Of a DNA stretch of 64,000 nucleotides, positions 31,931 to 39,330 are shown one piece after another. This DNA is from a virus. Position numbers and translations under genes: made by a program. The stretch is taken from the IMG/VR virus record IMGVR_UViG_3300020156_000025, positions 25,985 to 89,984 of that record; one strand, given 5' to 3'. How positions within the stretch are numbered: position 1 is the first letter of the stretch; every line of letters begins with the position of its first letter. The notes below the pieces were generated by a model. That model made no database searches. It saw only the letters and a list, made by a program, of their open reading frames with translations, and was not told the DNA's origin.

Positions 31931-32302
31931 ATGAACGAGGATGAACCGAACCAAACCCCGGTGCGCTCGCGCCGTGCGCGTGCCGCGGGGGCAGTGAACC
32001 GGCACGAGGGTGCCGCGACCGTGGAGACGGAATTGAAAACCCCGGACGTGGAGCGCCCGTCCAAGACCCGCGCGCTCGCCCTTCCGGTCGAGGGTCTGCC
32101 GCCCGATCCGGCCTACGTGACGATAGGCGCGGGGTTCATGGAGAATCTCGGTAACTATGAATCGCTGCGGATTTATGCCTCCGTGACCTTGCCGTGCGAC
32201 AACACGCGGAGCGCCATCGTGAAGGCGAAGGACCGGGCACTCGCCTTGGTCGAGGAGTTCGTGGAAGACGAACGCCGCGCGATGCTCCAGACGAGGAGTT
32301 GA
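31931..32302 (+). CDS. Hypothetical protein with N-terminal PVRSRR
   Basis: 123 residues starting MNEDEPNQTPVRSRRARA (peptide at 10-15). A compact alpha/beta domain covers residues 55-120 (YVTIGAGFMENLGNYESL, then SAIVKAKDRALALVEEF). The leader is AACCGACCAAACAGACAACCG with no Shine-Dalgarno. Gene lies directly before the RecA-like gene. Function unknown. Confidence 0.65.
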   Translation: MNEDEPNQTPVRSRRARAAGAVNRHEGAATVETELKTPDVERPSKTRALALPVEGLPPDPAYVTIGAGFMENLGNYESLRIYASVTLPCDNTRSAIVKAKDRALALVEEFVEDERRAMLQTRS

Positions 32303-32377
32303 TGCTCCCCGTTTCTACCTGCTGCCCCCCGCCCTGCCCTGTAACCCCCCGAACCACCCTATACCAGCCCAACTAAA

Positions 32378-33673
32378 ATGCCTGCGAAGAAAGCCGCCAA
32401 GAAGACCGCGACGAAACAAGCCAAGGGGAACGACGCGCCCGTCCGTTCCCGCACCGGAGGGGGAGGGGAGCTAGCCCGACTGAGGACGGAGATCAATGCC
32501 AAGAAAGGACCGGACACGGTGATGACGGGGAACACCCTGCCGCCCGCGCGACATATCCCGACCGGATCGTTCCTGTTGGACCTTGCCACGATGGGGGGAA
32601 TTCCGGAGCGGCAGGCGACGATGCTTTATGGTTACGAATCGTCGGGGAAGACCGCGGTGCTGATGCGGAACATTGCCGAGTTCCAGCGAAAATATCCGAA
32701 GCAGGTCGCGGTGCTGATCGATGCGGAGCACATGTATGATCCGCTGTGGGCGGCGCAGTTGGGGGTGGACACGTCCCGATTGGAGGTAGCTAGGCCGGAG
32801 ACCGGGGAGGAGGCGGTGGACGTGTTCATCGCCATGATGGAGTGTCTGGAGGTGGGGTATATTGCGCTGGATTCCGTGCCTACGTGCGTGCCGCAGGTGG
32901 TGGTGGAGAGGTCGGCGGAAGACGACACGATGGCTTCCCTTGCCCGGTTGATGGGTAAGTTCTGCTCCAAGGTGTTGACGACGTGGGGTAAGGAGCGCAA
33001 GCGGGGGCACTATGTCACGGTGGCGTATATCAACCAGTTCCGGTCCAAGGTGGGGCTGGTGTTCGGGGACCCGCGAACGCTGCCCGGTGGCAGGCAGATC
33101 AATCACTTGCCGACGACCAAGATCGAACTCAAGGGGGACGAGGTGATGGGGGAGGACTCGGTGGGAAACAACGTCTCGCTCCACAACAAAATGACATTCA
33201 AGGTGACGAAGGCCAAGAACGGCTGTTCGATCCGCTCCGGGGAGGTGATGATGGTCATGTCGCCCGACAACGAGCACGGGATGCCGACGGGGGCTTACGA
33301 CGATTACAAGACCGTGTTGGTGTATGCGCAACGCTTCGGGCTGTTGACGGGGGCGGGGGCGAACTACCGGTTGGACCTGCTGGGATATGCCAAGATGAAG
33401 CTGGGGGACATCGAGCGCGCGCTGCGGCGCGACCAAGGGAAATTCGACCGGCTCAAGGCGTGCATGATCGTCATGCAACGCGTGTCCAAAAACCTGCCGC
33501 CCTTGCCGCCCGACAATTTTCTCGTGGGACCGGGAGTGACGGTGCCTGCCGAATTCATTGCCGTCGTGGTGAGGGACCACGAGCGTAAGAAAAACGCCGA
33601 ATCGCCTCCCGCGCCCGCGGTGGAGGAAGATGACGGCTTCGACGATAGCGACGAAGAGGACGAAGCGGCTTGA
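32378..33673 (+). CDS. RecA/UvsX-like recombinase
   Basis: 431 residues. RecA-type Walker A GYESSGKT at 85-92 (RecA has GPESSGKT), a strand with LIDAEHM (Walker-like acidic cluster), a long RecA core and an acidic C-terminal tail (EEDDGFDDSDEEDEAA). The first ~35 residues are an extension outside the RecA fold: a Lys/Ala-rich start (MPAKKAAKKTATKQ) and PVRSRT at 21-26. Role: homologous strand exchange in phage recombination and replication. Confidence 0.85.
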   Translation: MPAKKAAKKTATKQAKGNDAPVRSRTGGGGELARLRTEINAKKGPDTVMTGNTLPPARHIPTGSFLLDLATMGGIPERQATMLYGYESSGKTAVLMRNIAEFQRKYPKQVAVLIDAEHMYDPLWAAQLGVDTSRLEVARPETGEEAVDVFIAMMECLEVGYIALDSVPTCVPQVVVERSAEDDTMASLARLMGKFCSKVLTTWGKERKRGHYVTVAYINQFRSKVGLVFGDPRTLPGGRQINHLPTTKIELKGDEVMGEDSVGNNVSLHNKMTFKVTKAKNGCSIRSGEVMMVMSPDNEHGMPTGAYDDYKTVLVYAQRFGLLTGAGANYRLDLLGYAKMKLGDIERALRRDQGKFDRLKACMIVMQRVSKNLPPLPPDNFLVGPGVTVPAEFIAVVVRDHERKKNAESPPAPAVEEDDGFDDSDEEDEAA

Positions 33674-33696
33674 ACCCCTGACGGGAGGATACTGCC

Positions 33697-34296
33697 GTGC
33701 CTGAGAGAGACATTCCCTTGTCGCAGCTATTCGAGCTGGTGGAGAAGCCCAAGAAGGGTATTTGCGTGGTCAAATACTGCCGGAAGAAGCGTGCGGTCAC
33801 GAGCACACTGTGCGCGATGCACAAGATGCATGCGTTCCGGATGCGCAACCCGTTGCTGGCGACCTACCTCCGGTTGCGGGACGGGGCCAAGCGCCGGGGG
33901 CTGGAGTTCGGATTGACGCGCGAACAGTTCCGCGAGCTGTGCGAGATCACCGGGTATCTGGAGGGGAAAGGAACGAGCCCGTTGTCCATGACGCTCGACC
34001 GGATCGATGCGCGGAGGGGATATGTGCCGGGAAACTTGCAGGTGATGACGTTGCGGGACAACGTGGCGAAGGGGAACCGGGAGAGGGAAATCACGTTCCG
34101 GGACGGGATACGGATTCCGTGGACGGAGATTTCGGTGCAGGCCGAACTGTTCAATGCCCGGGAAGTCGAACGGAGGAAAAGCTACGTGGTGTATTTCCGG
34201 GGGGAGGAGCGAACCGCCCCGCCCTTGCCTGACATGCAGGGGAGACATTGGCTGGACGATGATGCCGGTGATGATACAGGGAACGAACCGTTTTGA
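33697..34296 (+). CDS. HNH-like endonuclease or zinc-binding protein
   Basis: 199 residues. GTG start at 33697 is supported by a good Shine-Dalgarno (GGGAGG, 8 bp away), which is rare in this genome. An N-terminal Cys/His cluster (CVVKYC, TLCAMHKMH) is followed by LSMTLDRIDARRGYVPGNLQVMTL, the nucleic-acid-binding/HNH-like region with ARRGY..GN. Likely an HNH-type nuclease; catalytic residues cannot be assigned with certainty. Confidence 0.6.
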   Translation: MPERDIPLSQLFELVEKPKKGICVVKYCRKKRAVTSTLCAMHKMHAFRMRNPLLATYLRLRDGAKRRGLEFGLTREQFRELCEITGYLEGKGTSPLSMTLDRIDARRGYVPGNLQVMTLRDNVAKGNREREITFRDGIRIPWTEISVQAELFNAREVERRKSYVVYFRGEERTAPPLPDMQGRHWLDDDAGDDTGNEPF

Positions 34297-34300
34297 AGCT

Positions 34301-34693
34301 ATGAACGAGGATTACCGATCGAGACGTGGACTGGCCGTGCCGAAAAGGGAGCGCGGGGTGAAAACGGTGTCGCATGTGCGGGCACCGAAGCAGGAGAGGG
34401 CAATGGCCGAGAGGCTGGGGGGCAGGTGCACGCCCGCCAGCGGATCGCGGGACGTGAAGGGGGACGTGAGGGTGGAGGGGGTGCTGCGTCTGGAATGCAA
34501 GAACACGACCAAGCAATCGTTCTCGGTGACGCGGGAGATGATCGAGAAGATCGAGCAAGCCGCGATCAACGCCGGGGAATTGCCCGCGGTGCAGATAGAC
34601 TTCATCGACGCGCGCGGAAACGTGGAGGCCAGTGTGGCGGTGGTGCCGTGCTGGGTGCTGGACTCGCTGGCACAGGGAAGGGGGGAGGGATGA
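34301..34693 (+). CDS. PD-(D/E)XK nuclease, Holliday-junction-resolvase-like
   Basis: 130 residues. ERLGGRCTPASGSRDVKGDV followed by LRLECKNTTKQSFSV gives the D...ExK-type core of small phage nucleases (Asp in GDV, then ECK). A VTREMIEKIEQAA helix completes the fold. The N-terminus carries RSRR (MNEDYRSRRG). It overlaps the next nuclease gene by 4 bp, so the two are co-translated. Confidence 0.7.
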   Translation: MNEDYRSRRGLAVPKRERGVKTVSHVRAPKQERAMAERLGGRCTPASGSRDVKGDVRVEGVLRLECKNTTKQSFSVTREMIEKIEQAAINAGELPAVQIDFIDARGNVEASVAVVPCWVLDSLAQGRGEG

Positions 34694-35712
34694 GTCTTGC
34701 CCGCCGCGTGTTGCAGACGATGCGGGAACCCCGGAATCCCGGGCCGCAGAGCGTTCCGGTGCGCTCGCGCCGTCCTGTTTTGCAAACCGTGCAAACCGAG
34801 AGTCCCGCCGCCGGAACGGAAGAGGAGGAGGAGGACGAGCCGTGCGTGACGGCGGGATGGGACGTGGAGCAGGCGTTCGTGACCCGCGCCGCCCTTGTGA
34901 TGGACCGACAGGGGGAGGAGTCCCGGACGGGTAGCGAGCTAATCCACCTGTCTTCCATGCTGGCGAAAGACTGGTGCCCGAGGAGACACGTGTTGGCGGC
35001 GCGACACGGGGAACGCCAACTCAAGAGGGTGATGGCTCAGGACCGGATCGTGTGGGAGATGGGACGGGCGGCGGAAAGGCACCTGCGGAACCAGTTCATC
35101 GCGTCGCACGGGAGGACTCGGGTGGTGGGCAGATGGCAATGTGCGTGCGAGGCGCTCAAGGTGGACGGAAGGGGGCTGTCTGCCGCCGCCTTGCGTTCGG
35201 GCAGGCATCGCTGCGCACGTTGCAACGGGAACCCGATACACTACGGGGAGCTTCCGGTGACGGGGGACAACCTGACGGGTTCCCCGGACTTGCAATTCAT
35301 TGAGGGTGCCTCGGTGGGGCGGCACGTCACCGAGATCAAATCGATCAACAAGCGGGAATACGACCTGCTGACGGGTCCGCTGCCGGTGCACGTGCTCCAG
35401 TTGTCGGGCTATGTGCTGATGCTGCGGGCGGCGGGGGTGGTGGTCGATACAGCCCGGGTGGCGTATGTCTGCAAGGACTACGTGCCGCCGGGAACCAGTC
35501 CCTACAAGGAGTATGTGGTGATGCGACCGGGGCTGGAGTTGCCCGCCGCGCAACGGGCCGGGATCGGGCTGATCCAAGAGCAGGCGTCCGCGCTGGGAGC
35601 CACGCTCAGGAACTCGGGGCCTTTGCCGCCCCGGCTGACCAAGTGCACGGCTCCGACCGCGACGGCGGCGAAGGGGTGCAGCCAGTGCGCGCTGTGCTTT
35701 TCCTTGGACTGA
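34690..35712 (+). CDS. PD-(D/E)XK exonuclease with Cas4-type Fe-S cysteines
   Basis: 340 residues. A ~90-residue extension holds PVRSRR at 23-28 and an acidic run. The nuclease core has GSPDLQF with Asp200 and TEIKS with Glu215, plus a Cys pair (CAC) and (CARC) in between. One Cys at 96 (DWCPRR) and three near the end (C330, C333, C336, with C319 nearby) match the four-Cys Fe-S set of Cas4/AddB-like nucleases. Role: DNA end processing next to RecA-like and RuvC-like proteins. Confidence 0.75.
   Translation: MSLARRVLQTMREPRNPGPQSVPVRSRRPVLQTVQTESPAAGTEEEEEDEPCVTAGWDVEQAFVTRAALVMDRQGEESRTGSELIHLSSMLAKDWCPRRHVLAARHGERQLKRVMAQDRIVWEMGRAAERHLRNQFIASHGRTRVVGRWQCACEALKVDGRGLSAAALRSGRHRCARCNGNPIHYGELPVTGDNLTGSPDLQFIEGASVGRHVTEIKSINKREYDLLTGPLPVHVLQLSGYVLMLRAAGVVVDTARVAYVCKDYVPPGTSPYKEYVVMRPGLELPAAQRAGIGLIQEQASALGATLRNSGPLPPRLTKCTAPTATAAKGCSQCALCFSLD
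34778..34796 (+). repeat. Dyad repeat copy inside the Cas4-like gene
   Basis: TTTTGCA-AACCG-TGCAAAC; encodes VLQTVQT, directly behind the PVRSRRP peptide and at the junction of tail and nuclease domain. Confidence 0.75.
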
Positions 35713-35746
35713 GGCCGGGGACATGCTAGGGCTACCGGAGCAACCG

Positions 35747-36340
35747 ATGAACAGCCAACCAGTGAGGAGCAGGAGATCGCCGCGGGGGATAAAAACGATG
35801 GGCATAGACCCGTCCTTGAACGGCACCGCGGTGGTGGCGTGGCAGAAGGAGCTTGACCCGGAACTCTACGGACCCGCGGGGGCGGTGCTGGAGATGCATC
35901 TGACTCCCAAGCTCACGGGCATGGAGAGACTGGTGTGGCTGAGGGAGCAAATGCTCGCCATTATCGAGGGGGCGAGACCGGACGTGATCGTGCTTGAGGA
36001 CTATGCGCTGGGGATAAGGGGGAAGGGACTGATCGGGTCGCTGGAGTTCGGCGGGGTGCTCAGGTTGCTGTTGCACGAATGGTCCCGGATGAGGAACGTT
36101 CCGGTGTGGAAGATACCCCCGGCCAACCTTAAACAATTCACGACGGGGAAAGGGAATGCGGATAAGCCGCAGATGGTGATGGCGTGCTATAAGCGATGGA
36201 GCTACGATCCGTTGGGGTCGAGTCACGATTTGGCCGACGCCTATGCGCTGGCGCGGGTGGGACACGCGCTGGTCGATCCCTCCGTGAAAACAACACAGGT
36301 GGAACGCTCCGCGCTGTCAAAGGCGGTGCGTCTCGTGTAA
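35747..36340 (+). CDS. RuvC-like Holliday junction resolvase
   Basis: 197 residues. The ATG at 35747 is chosen over one at 35723 because the resulting start MNSQPVRSRR matches that of another gene here (MNNQPVRSRRR). RuvC/RNase-H fold: GIDPS with Asp21, VLEDYA with Glu84, and HDLADAYAL with Asp164, the expected catalytic acidic triad, plus a PPANLKQFTTGKGNADK segment typical of RuvC loop regions. The PVRSRR peptide is an N-terminal add-on before the fold. Role: resolving recombination or replication junctions. Confidence 0.8.
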   Translation: MNSQPVRSRRSPRGIKTMGIDPSLNGTAVVAWQKELDPELYGPAGAVLEMHLTPKLTGMERLVWLREQMLAIIEGARPDVIVLEDYALGIRGKGLIGSLEFGGVLRLLLHEWSRMRNVPVWKIPPANLKQFTTGKGNADKPQMVMACYKRWSYDPLGSSHDLADAYALARVGHALVDPSVKTTQVERSALSKAVRLV

Positions 36341-36343
36341 CTG

Positions 36344-36380
36344 CCCGTATCCCTGAAATTAGGCGATAGGGGGGAATTTT
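36344..36380 (+). terminator. Candidate terminator after the recombination genes
   Basis: CCCGTATCCCT pairs with AGGCGATAGGG around a GAAATT loop (about 10 bp with two bulges), followed by GGAATTTT. It lies just after the RuvC-like gene stop. The whole stretch 36341-36501 holds no gene, only this hairpin, a CAAYGAGTTA box, a dyad and family promoter 6. Confidence 0.5.
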
Positions 36381-36394
36381 CCTCGGTTAAGAAT

Positions 36395-36404
36395 CAACGA
36401 GTTA
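36395..36404 (+). promoter_or_regulatory. CAAYGAGTTA box, copy 2
   Basis: CAACGAGTTA, 54 bp before the -35 box of family promoter 6. Confidence 0.55.
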
Positions 36405-36424
36405 TACCGGTTTCTGCAAAGATT

Positions 36425-36443
36425 TGCTGCAAACTTTGCAAAA
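36425..36443 (+). repeat. Dyad repeat copy 5 bp upstream of a -35 box
   Basis: TGCTGCA-AACTT-TGCAAAA; the left arm is degenerate, the right arm intact and 5 bp from TTGCTA. Confidence 0.75.
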
Positions 36444-36448
36444 TCGAC

Positions 36449-36477
36449 TTGCTAAACGATACCCGGTGCCGCATGCT
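36449..36477 (+). promoter_or_regulatory. Family promoter 6
   Basis: TTGCTA 36449-36454, spacer AACGATACCCGGTGCCG, -10 CATGCT 36472-36477. From TTGCTA to CCCCCGTCAACCG it is nearly identical to family promoter 8 at 40951. Confidence 0.8.
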
Positions 36478-36501
36478 GTCCCCCGTCAACCGAAACCGCC
36501 A

Positions 36502-36798
36502 ATGAAAACCGATCCTGATACTTCCACGTTGTCTATCGCTGCCGACAAGTTCCGTTTGTTCGATTTCACCGATCCGGACAACAAAACCCTCCGCACCTAC
36601 GCAACCCGCGAGCGACTGAATACCGCAATCGATCGTCTTGCGTCCGGTTTGTTGCAATCCTTTCGCTCCAGCGTGACGCTGGTGCCGCTGTGCACGCCTG
36701 CCGGTCGCCATACCGCGCTGTTTATCCTTCGTTCTGACACCGCCCACTTGACTACGTTTTTCGTGAATCGCGGATTCGCGGTCTATGTGGGAGGCTGA
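36502..36798 (+). CDS. Early small protein of unknown function
   Basis: 98 residues, ATG 36502 after the leader TCAACCGAAACCGCCA. Mixed alpha/beta composition (NTAIDRLASGLLQSF, TALFILRSDTAHLTTFFVNRGFAVYVGG). Its codon choice is visibly less GC-biased than in neighbours. First gene behind a strong control region, so a candidate early host-takeover protein. Confidence 0.6.
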   Translation: MKTDPDTSTLSIAADKFRLFDFTDPDNKTLRTYATRERLNTAIDRLASGLLQSFRSSVTLVPLCTPAGRHTALFILRSDTAHLTTFFVNRGFAVYVGG

Positions 36799-36812
36799 TC
36801 CTTGTCCCCCGT

Positions 36813-36857
36813 CCGCCCCGGAACTTTTTGCAAACTGTGCATTGCGTTCCGGGGCGG
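36813..36857 (+). terminator. 12-bp hairpin with a dyad copy in its loop
   Basis: CCGCCCCGGAAC (36813-36824) pairs perfectly with GTTCCGGGGCGG (36846-36857); the 21 nt loop contains a dyad copy. No T-run follows, so it may be an attenuator or processing element rather than a simple terminator. Confidence 0.5.
36826..36844 (+). repeat. Dyad repeat copy in a hairpin loop
   Basis: TTTTGCA-AACTG-TGCATTG, enclosed by the 12-bp stem at 36813-36857. Confidence 0.7.
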
Positions 36858-36909
36858 GAGGGAGCCAAGCTCCGCTCCGCAACAAAAACAACCGACCAAA
36901 AACAGAGAA

Positions 36910-38007
36910 ATGAAAGCAACTGCCAAGCCTAGCCAACAGATCGAAAATGGCACCGAGGTGGAATTCAAGGGGTATTCGGAACCGGTGGACAAGCCGGTGC
37001 TGACCGCCGGAGAACGCGTGTTCATCGTGGGCTTCAACGAGGACGAGGCCACCTATAACGTCGCCAAGACCGCCCGCGGGGCGGGGGTGGAATCCCTGCT
37101 CCCGAGCGAATTCGTGGTGATGGGGGCCAAACCCTCCGTGGTGGCCAAGAAAGCCGCGAAGAAAGCGGCGAAGAAAGCCGCCAAGGTCGCGACCCCGGAA
37201 ACCGAGACGGAGGAGACCGAGGAACATGAACCGCCCGTGGTCGTGGACGGAACCAAGGAATCCGCCGCCCCTTCCGCGAAGCCCGCGGCCAAGAAAGTCG
37301 CTGCCAAGAAGGCGGCGAAGAAAGCCGCGAAAAAGGCGGAAACGGTCCCGGTCGTGTTCCAGCCCGTGAAACTGTCCGCCGCCATGAAGGCGGAGGTGGA
37401 AGCGGCCAAGGGGAATCTGGTTCAGGCGGCGAAACGCTGCTGCGCCAAGAGCGATGTCATGGACTTCACCCTAGGGGGTTTGCTTGCCAAGATCTATGAT
37501 GACAAGCTCCACGAGGAGGTGAAGGATGAGGCAGGGAACCAGATGTATGAGGGTTCCAGCGGCTTCGGGGCGTTCTGCGAGGTGTTCATCGGGTGCGGGG
37601 GCCGCAAGGCGTTCTACCTGATCGATACGTTCCGCACCTGCCAGCGCCTGAAGATCACGGAGAAAATGGTGGAGGGAATCGGCTGGTCGAAGCTGAAAGA
37701 GGCCCTCCGCGCCTTGACCGAGGAAAACGTCAACGAAATCCTGACGCTCGCCCGGTCCACCCCGTATGACCAGTTCCGCACGGCCATGCGCCAGCGGATC
37801 GTGGACGCGGGGGACAATGCACACGGGAACCGCAATACCGTGGTGCTCACGTCGATGCGCTTCGCCTTCCACGCCGACAAGGCCGAGGTCGTGAAGGCCG
37901 CACTTGACAAGGCCAAGGCGTCGCTCGGCCTCAAGGGGGACGACGTGAAGACGAACTCCGATGCATTCGCGCACATTGTCAGCGAATGGTATCAGATCGC
38001 AGAGTAA
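36910..38007 (+). CDS. Protein with histone-H1-like Lys/Ala tails
   Basis: 365 residues. An N-terminal ~70-residue beta domain (TEVEFKGYSEPVDKPVLTAGERVF) is followed by two AKKAAKKAAKK-type blocks (about 78-96 and 130-150) separated by an acidic linker, then a ~215-residue helical domain with TFRTCQRLKITEKMV. The Lys/Ala repeats resemble bacterial histone-H1-like proteins and would bind DNA or RNA. The C-terminal domain is not recognised. Confidence 0.6.
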   Translation: MKATAKPSQQIENGTEVEFKGYSEPVDKPVLTAGERVFIVGFNEDEATYNVAKTARGAGVESLLPSEFVVMGAKPSVVAKKAAKKAAKKAAKVATPETETEETEEHEPPVVVDGTKESAAPSAKPAAKKVAAKKAAKKAAKKAETVPVVFQPVKLSAAMKAEVEAAKGNLVQAAKRCCAKSDVMDFTLGGLLAKIYDDKLHEEVKDEAGNQMYEGSSGFGAFCEVFIGCGGRKAFYLIDTFRTCQRLKITEKMVEGIGWSKLKEALRALTEENVNEILTLARSTPYDQFRTAMRQRIVDAGDNAHGNRNTVVLTSMRFAFHADKAEVVKAALDKAKASLGLKGDDVKTNSDAFAHIVSEWYQIAE

Positions 38008-38017
38008 ACCTCGACTC

Positions 38018-38064
38018 GGGGCGGAGCAGCCGCCATCCTTTAACCGGGATGTCGGCCTCCGCCC
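38018..38064 (+). terminator. Long hairpin with pyrimidine-rich tail
   Basis: GGGCGGAG (ending 38026) pairs with CTCCGCCC (38057-38064), and an inner GCCGCCATCC/GGATGTCGGC stem extends it; GCCCTTTCTTTCC follows. Probable terminator or attenuator between two genes. Confidence 0.5.
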
Positions 38065-38091
38065 GCCCTTTCTTTCCAACCGCTGCCAACC

Positions 38092-38532
38092 ATGCCTGCC
38101 AAACGCATCGCCAAGAAAACCGCCGCACGGGAGGTCCAGCCCGATGCACCGACGGACGCTCCTTTGCAGGAGCGCAAGCTGGGGGACACCTACCGTCACG
38201 CGGGGTATACCTACCACAAGATGGACCGGGAGGGGGACGTTGCAATGTATGCCGCTGTCCGCCCCGGGGAATCCGCCCCGTTCGCATATGAGGTGTTCAT
38301 CGTCCAGCACAACCCCGGGGGCTCTATTGCACGGAAAAACCCCAAGCCCGACGAGTCTCCGTATTCCGTGATCGCTCCCGGGGAGAATCCACCCGCCGGG
38401 TCGAAATGGGGAATCCTAGGGTGGACGTTCATGGCGTGCGAACTCGATCGTGCCCGGGCACGCTATCAGGCCCTGCTGATCGAAAAGGGCGTGCGCAAAT
38501 CGGTCCCCGTGCGCTCGCGCCGTCCGGCGTGA
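38092..38532 (+). CDS. Hypothetical protein, Lys/Ala start and PVRSRR end
   Basis: 146 residues. Starts MPAKRIAKKTAAREV, similar to the start of the RecA-like protein, and ends SVPVRSRRPA with the peptide at 139-144. The middle is a beta-rich domain (AYEVFIVQHNPGGSI, SKWGILGWTF). It combines two of the shared peptide types of this genome. No family recognised. Confidence 0.6.
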   Translation: MPAKRIAKKTAAREVQPDAPTDAPLQERKLGDTYRHAGYTYHKMDREGDVAMYAAVRPGESAPFAYEVFIVQHNPGGSIARKNPKPDESPYSVIAPGENPPAGSKWGILGWTFMACELDRARARYQALLIEKGVRKSVPVRSRRPA

Positions 38533-38567
38533 ACGGGAGGGAATAAAACCGCACGCCCTCCCTTGCT

Positions 38568-39062
38568 ATGGACAGGATCGTGGTGCATACCGACGGCGCA
38601 TGCTGGCCGAACAACGGGAGAGGAACGGGAGGCTGGGCCTTCGTGGCGGAGTGGGGTGTCCGCCGGGTGACGCGGCACGGGTTTGAACGTCCCTCGACTA
38701 ACAACCGCATGGAGCTGATGGCGGTGGTGCGCGCGCTCCAATACGTCAGGCTCACGGCGCACCCGCTGGTGGTCCGCACGGACAGCATGTATGTGTTCAA
38801 CGCGTTGACGGCATGGGGTGCCCGCTGGAGACGTTTCGGCTGGAGAACCTCCGCCGGGGAGCCTGTCAAGAATCGTGAATTGATTGAACCCGCCCTTGCG
38901 CTGATCGAACGCCACCGCACTGTCCGACAAATCGATTTGGAGTGGGTCAAGGGGCATGCGGGGGACAAGGGAAACGAACATGCCGACCGTCTTTCGGTGA
39001 TTGCCCGGCAGCAGTGCACCACCACGTGGACGGAGAATTGCGCGAGGGTGGACGTGGGCTGA
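38568..39062 (+). CDS. Ribonuclease HI
   Basis: 164 residues. The catalytic set D9 (HTDGAC), E49 (NRMELMA), D72 (RTDSMYV) and D140 (GNEHAD), with H130 in the VKGHAGDKGN loop, is complete and in the correct order. Length matches the bacterial enzyme. It removes RNA primers and R-loops, in keeping with the replication genes upstream. The gene follows a GGGAGGG...CCTCCC inverted repeat. Confidence 0.85.
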   Translation: MDRIVVHTDGACWPNNGRGTGGWAFVAEWGVRRVTRHGFERPSTNNRMELMAVVRALQYVRLTAHPLVVRTDSMYVFNALTAWGARWRRFGWRTSAGEPVKNRELIEPALALIERHRTVRQIDLEWVKGHAGDKGNEHADRLSVIARQQCTTTWTENCARVDVG

Positions 39063-39066
39063 TTTC

Positions 39067-39095
39067 TTGCATAACGAAACCCGATGCTCTAACCT
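39067..39095 (+). promoter_or_regulatory. Family promoter 7
   Basis: TTGCAT 39067-39072, spacer AACGAAACCCGATGCTC, -10 TAACCT 39090-39095. Confidence 0.75.
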
Positions 39096-39119
39096 GTCAC
39101 GCACATCACCTGAACCGAT

Positions 39120-39323
39120 ATGAAGCGAACCGAATACAAGGCATTGGTCGAACGCATGATGAGGGAGAACCCCCGGATCACGTTGGACGAGGCGGAACAC
39201 TTGGCCCGCACGCCGTTCCAGCGCGTGGTGACGGGGGTGTTTGAATACCTGCTCATGATCGTCGTATTTGCGGCGCTGGCGTGGGGGTATGCGCTCTTGT
39301 TCATTGCAACCTCCGCGCCTTGA
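39120..39323 (+). CDS. Small membrane protein
   Basis: 67 residues. A charged helical N-terminus (MKRTEYKALVERMMRENP) and one hydrophobic helix at ~41-63. The leader ACCTGAACCGAT lacks a Shine-Dalgarno. Unknown; a candidate early membrane-acting factor. Confidence 0.6.
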   Translation: MKRTEYKALVERMMRENPRITLDEAEHLARTPFQRVVTGVFEYLLMIVVFAALAWGYALLFIATSAP

Positions 39324-39330
39324 CACTCCG

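Noticed and set aside
35699-35727. A promoter from the CATGCT before the RuvC-like gene
   Set aside because: No -35-like hexamer at 16-18 bp; the upstream sequence is the end of a coding gene.
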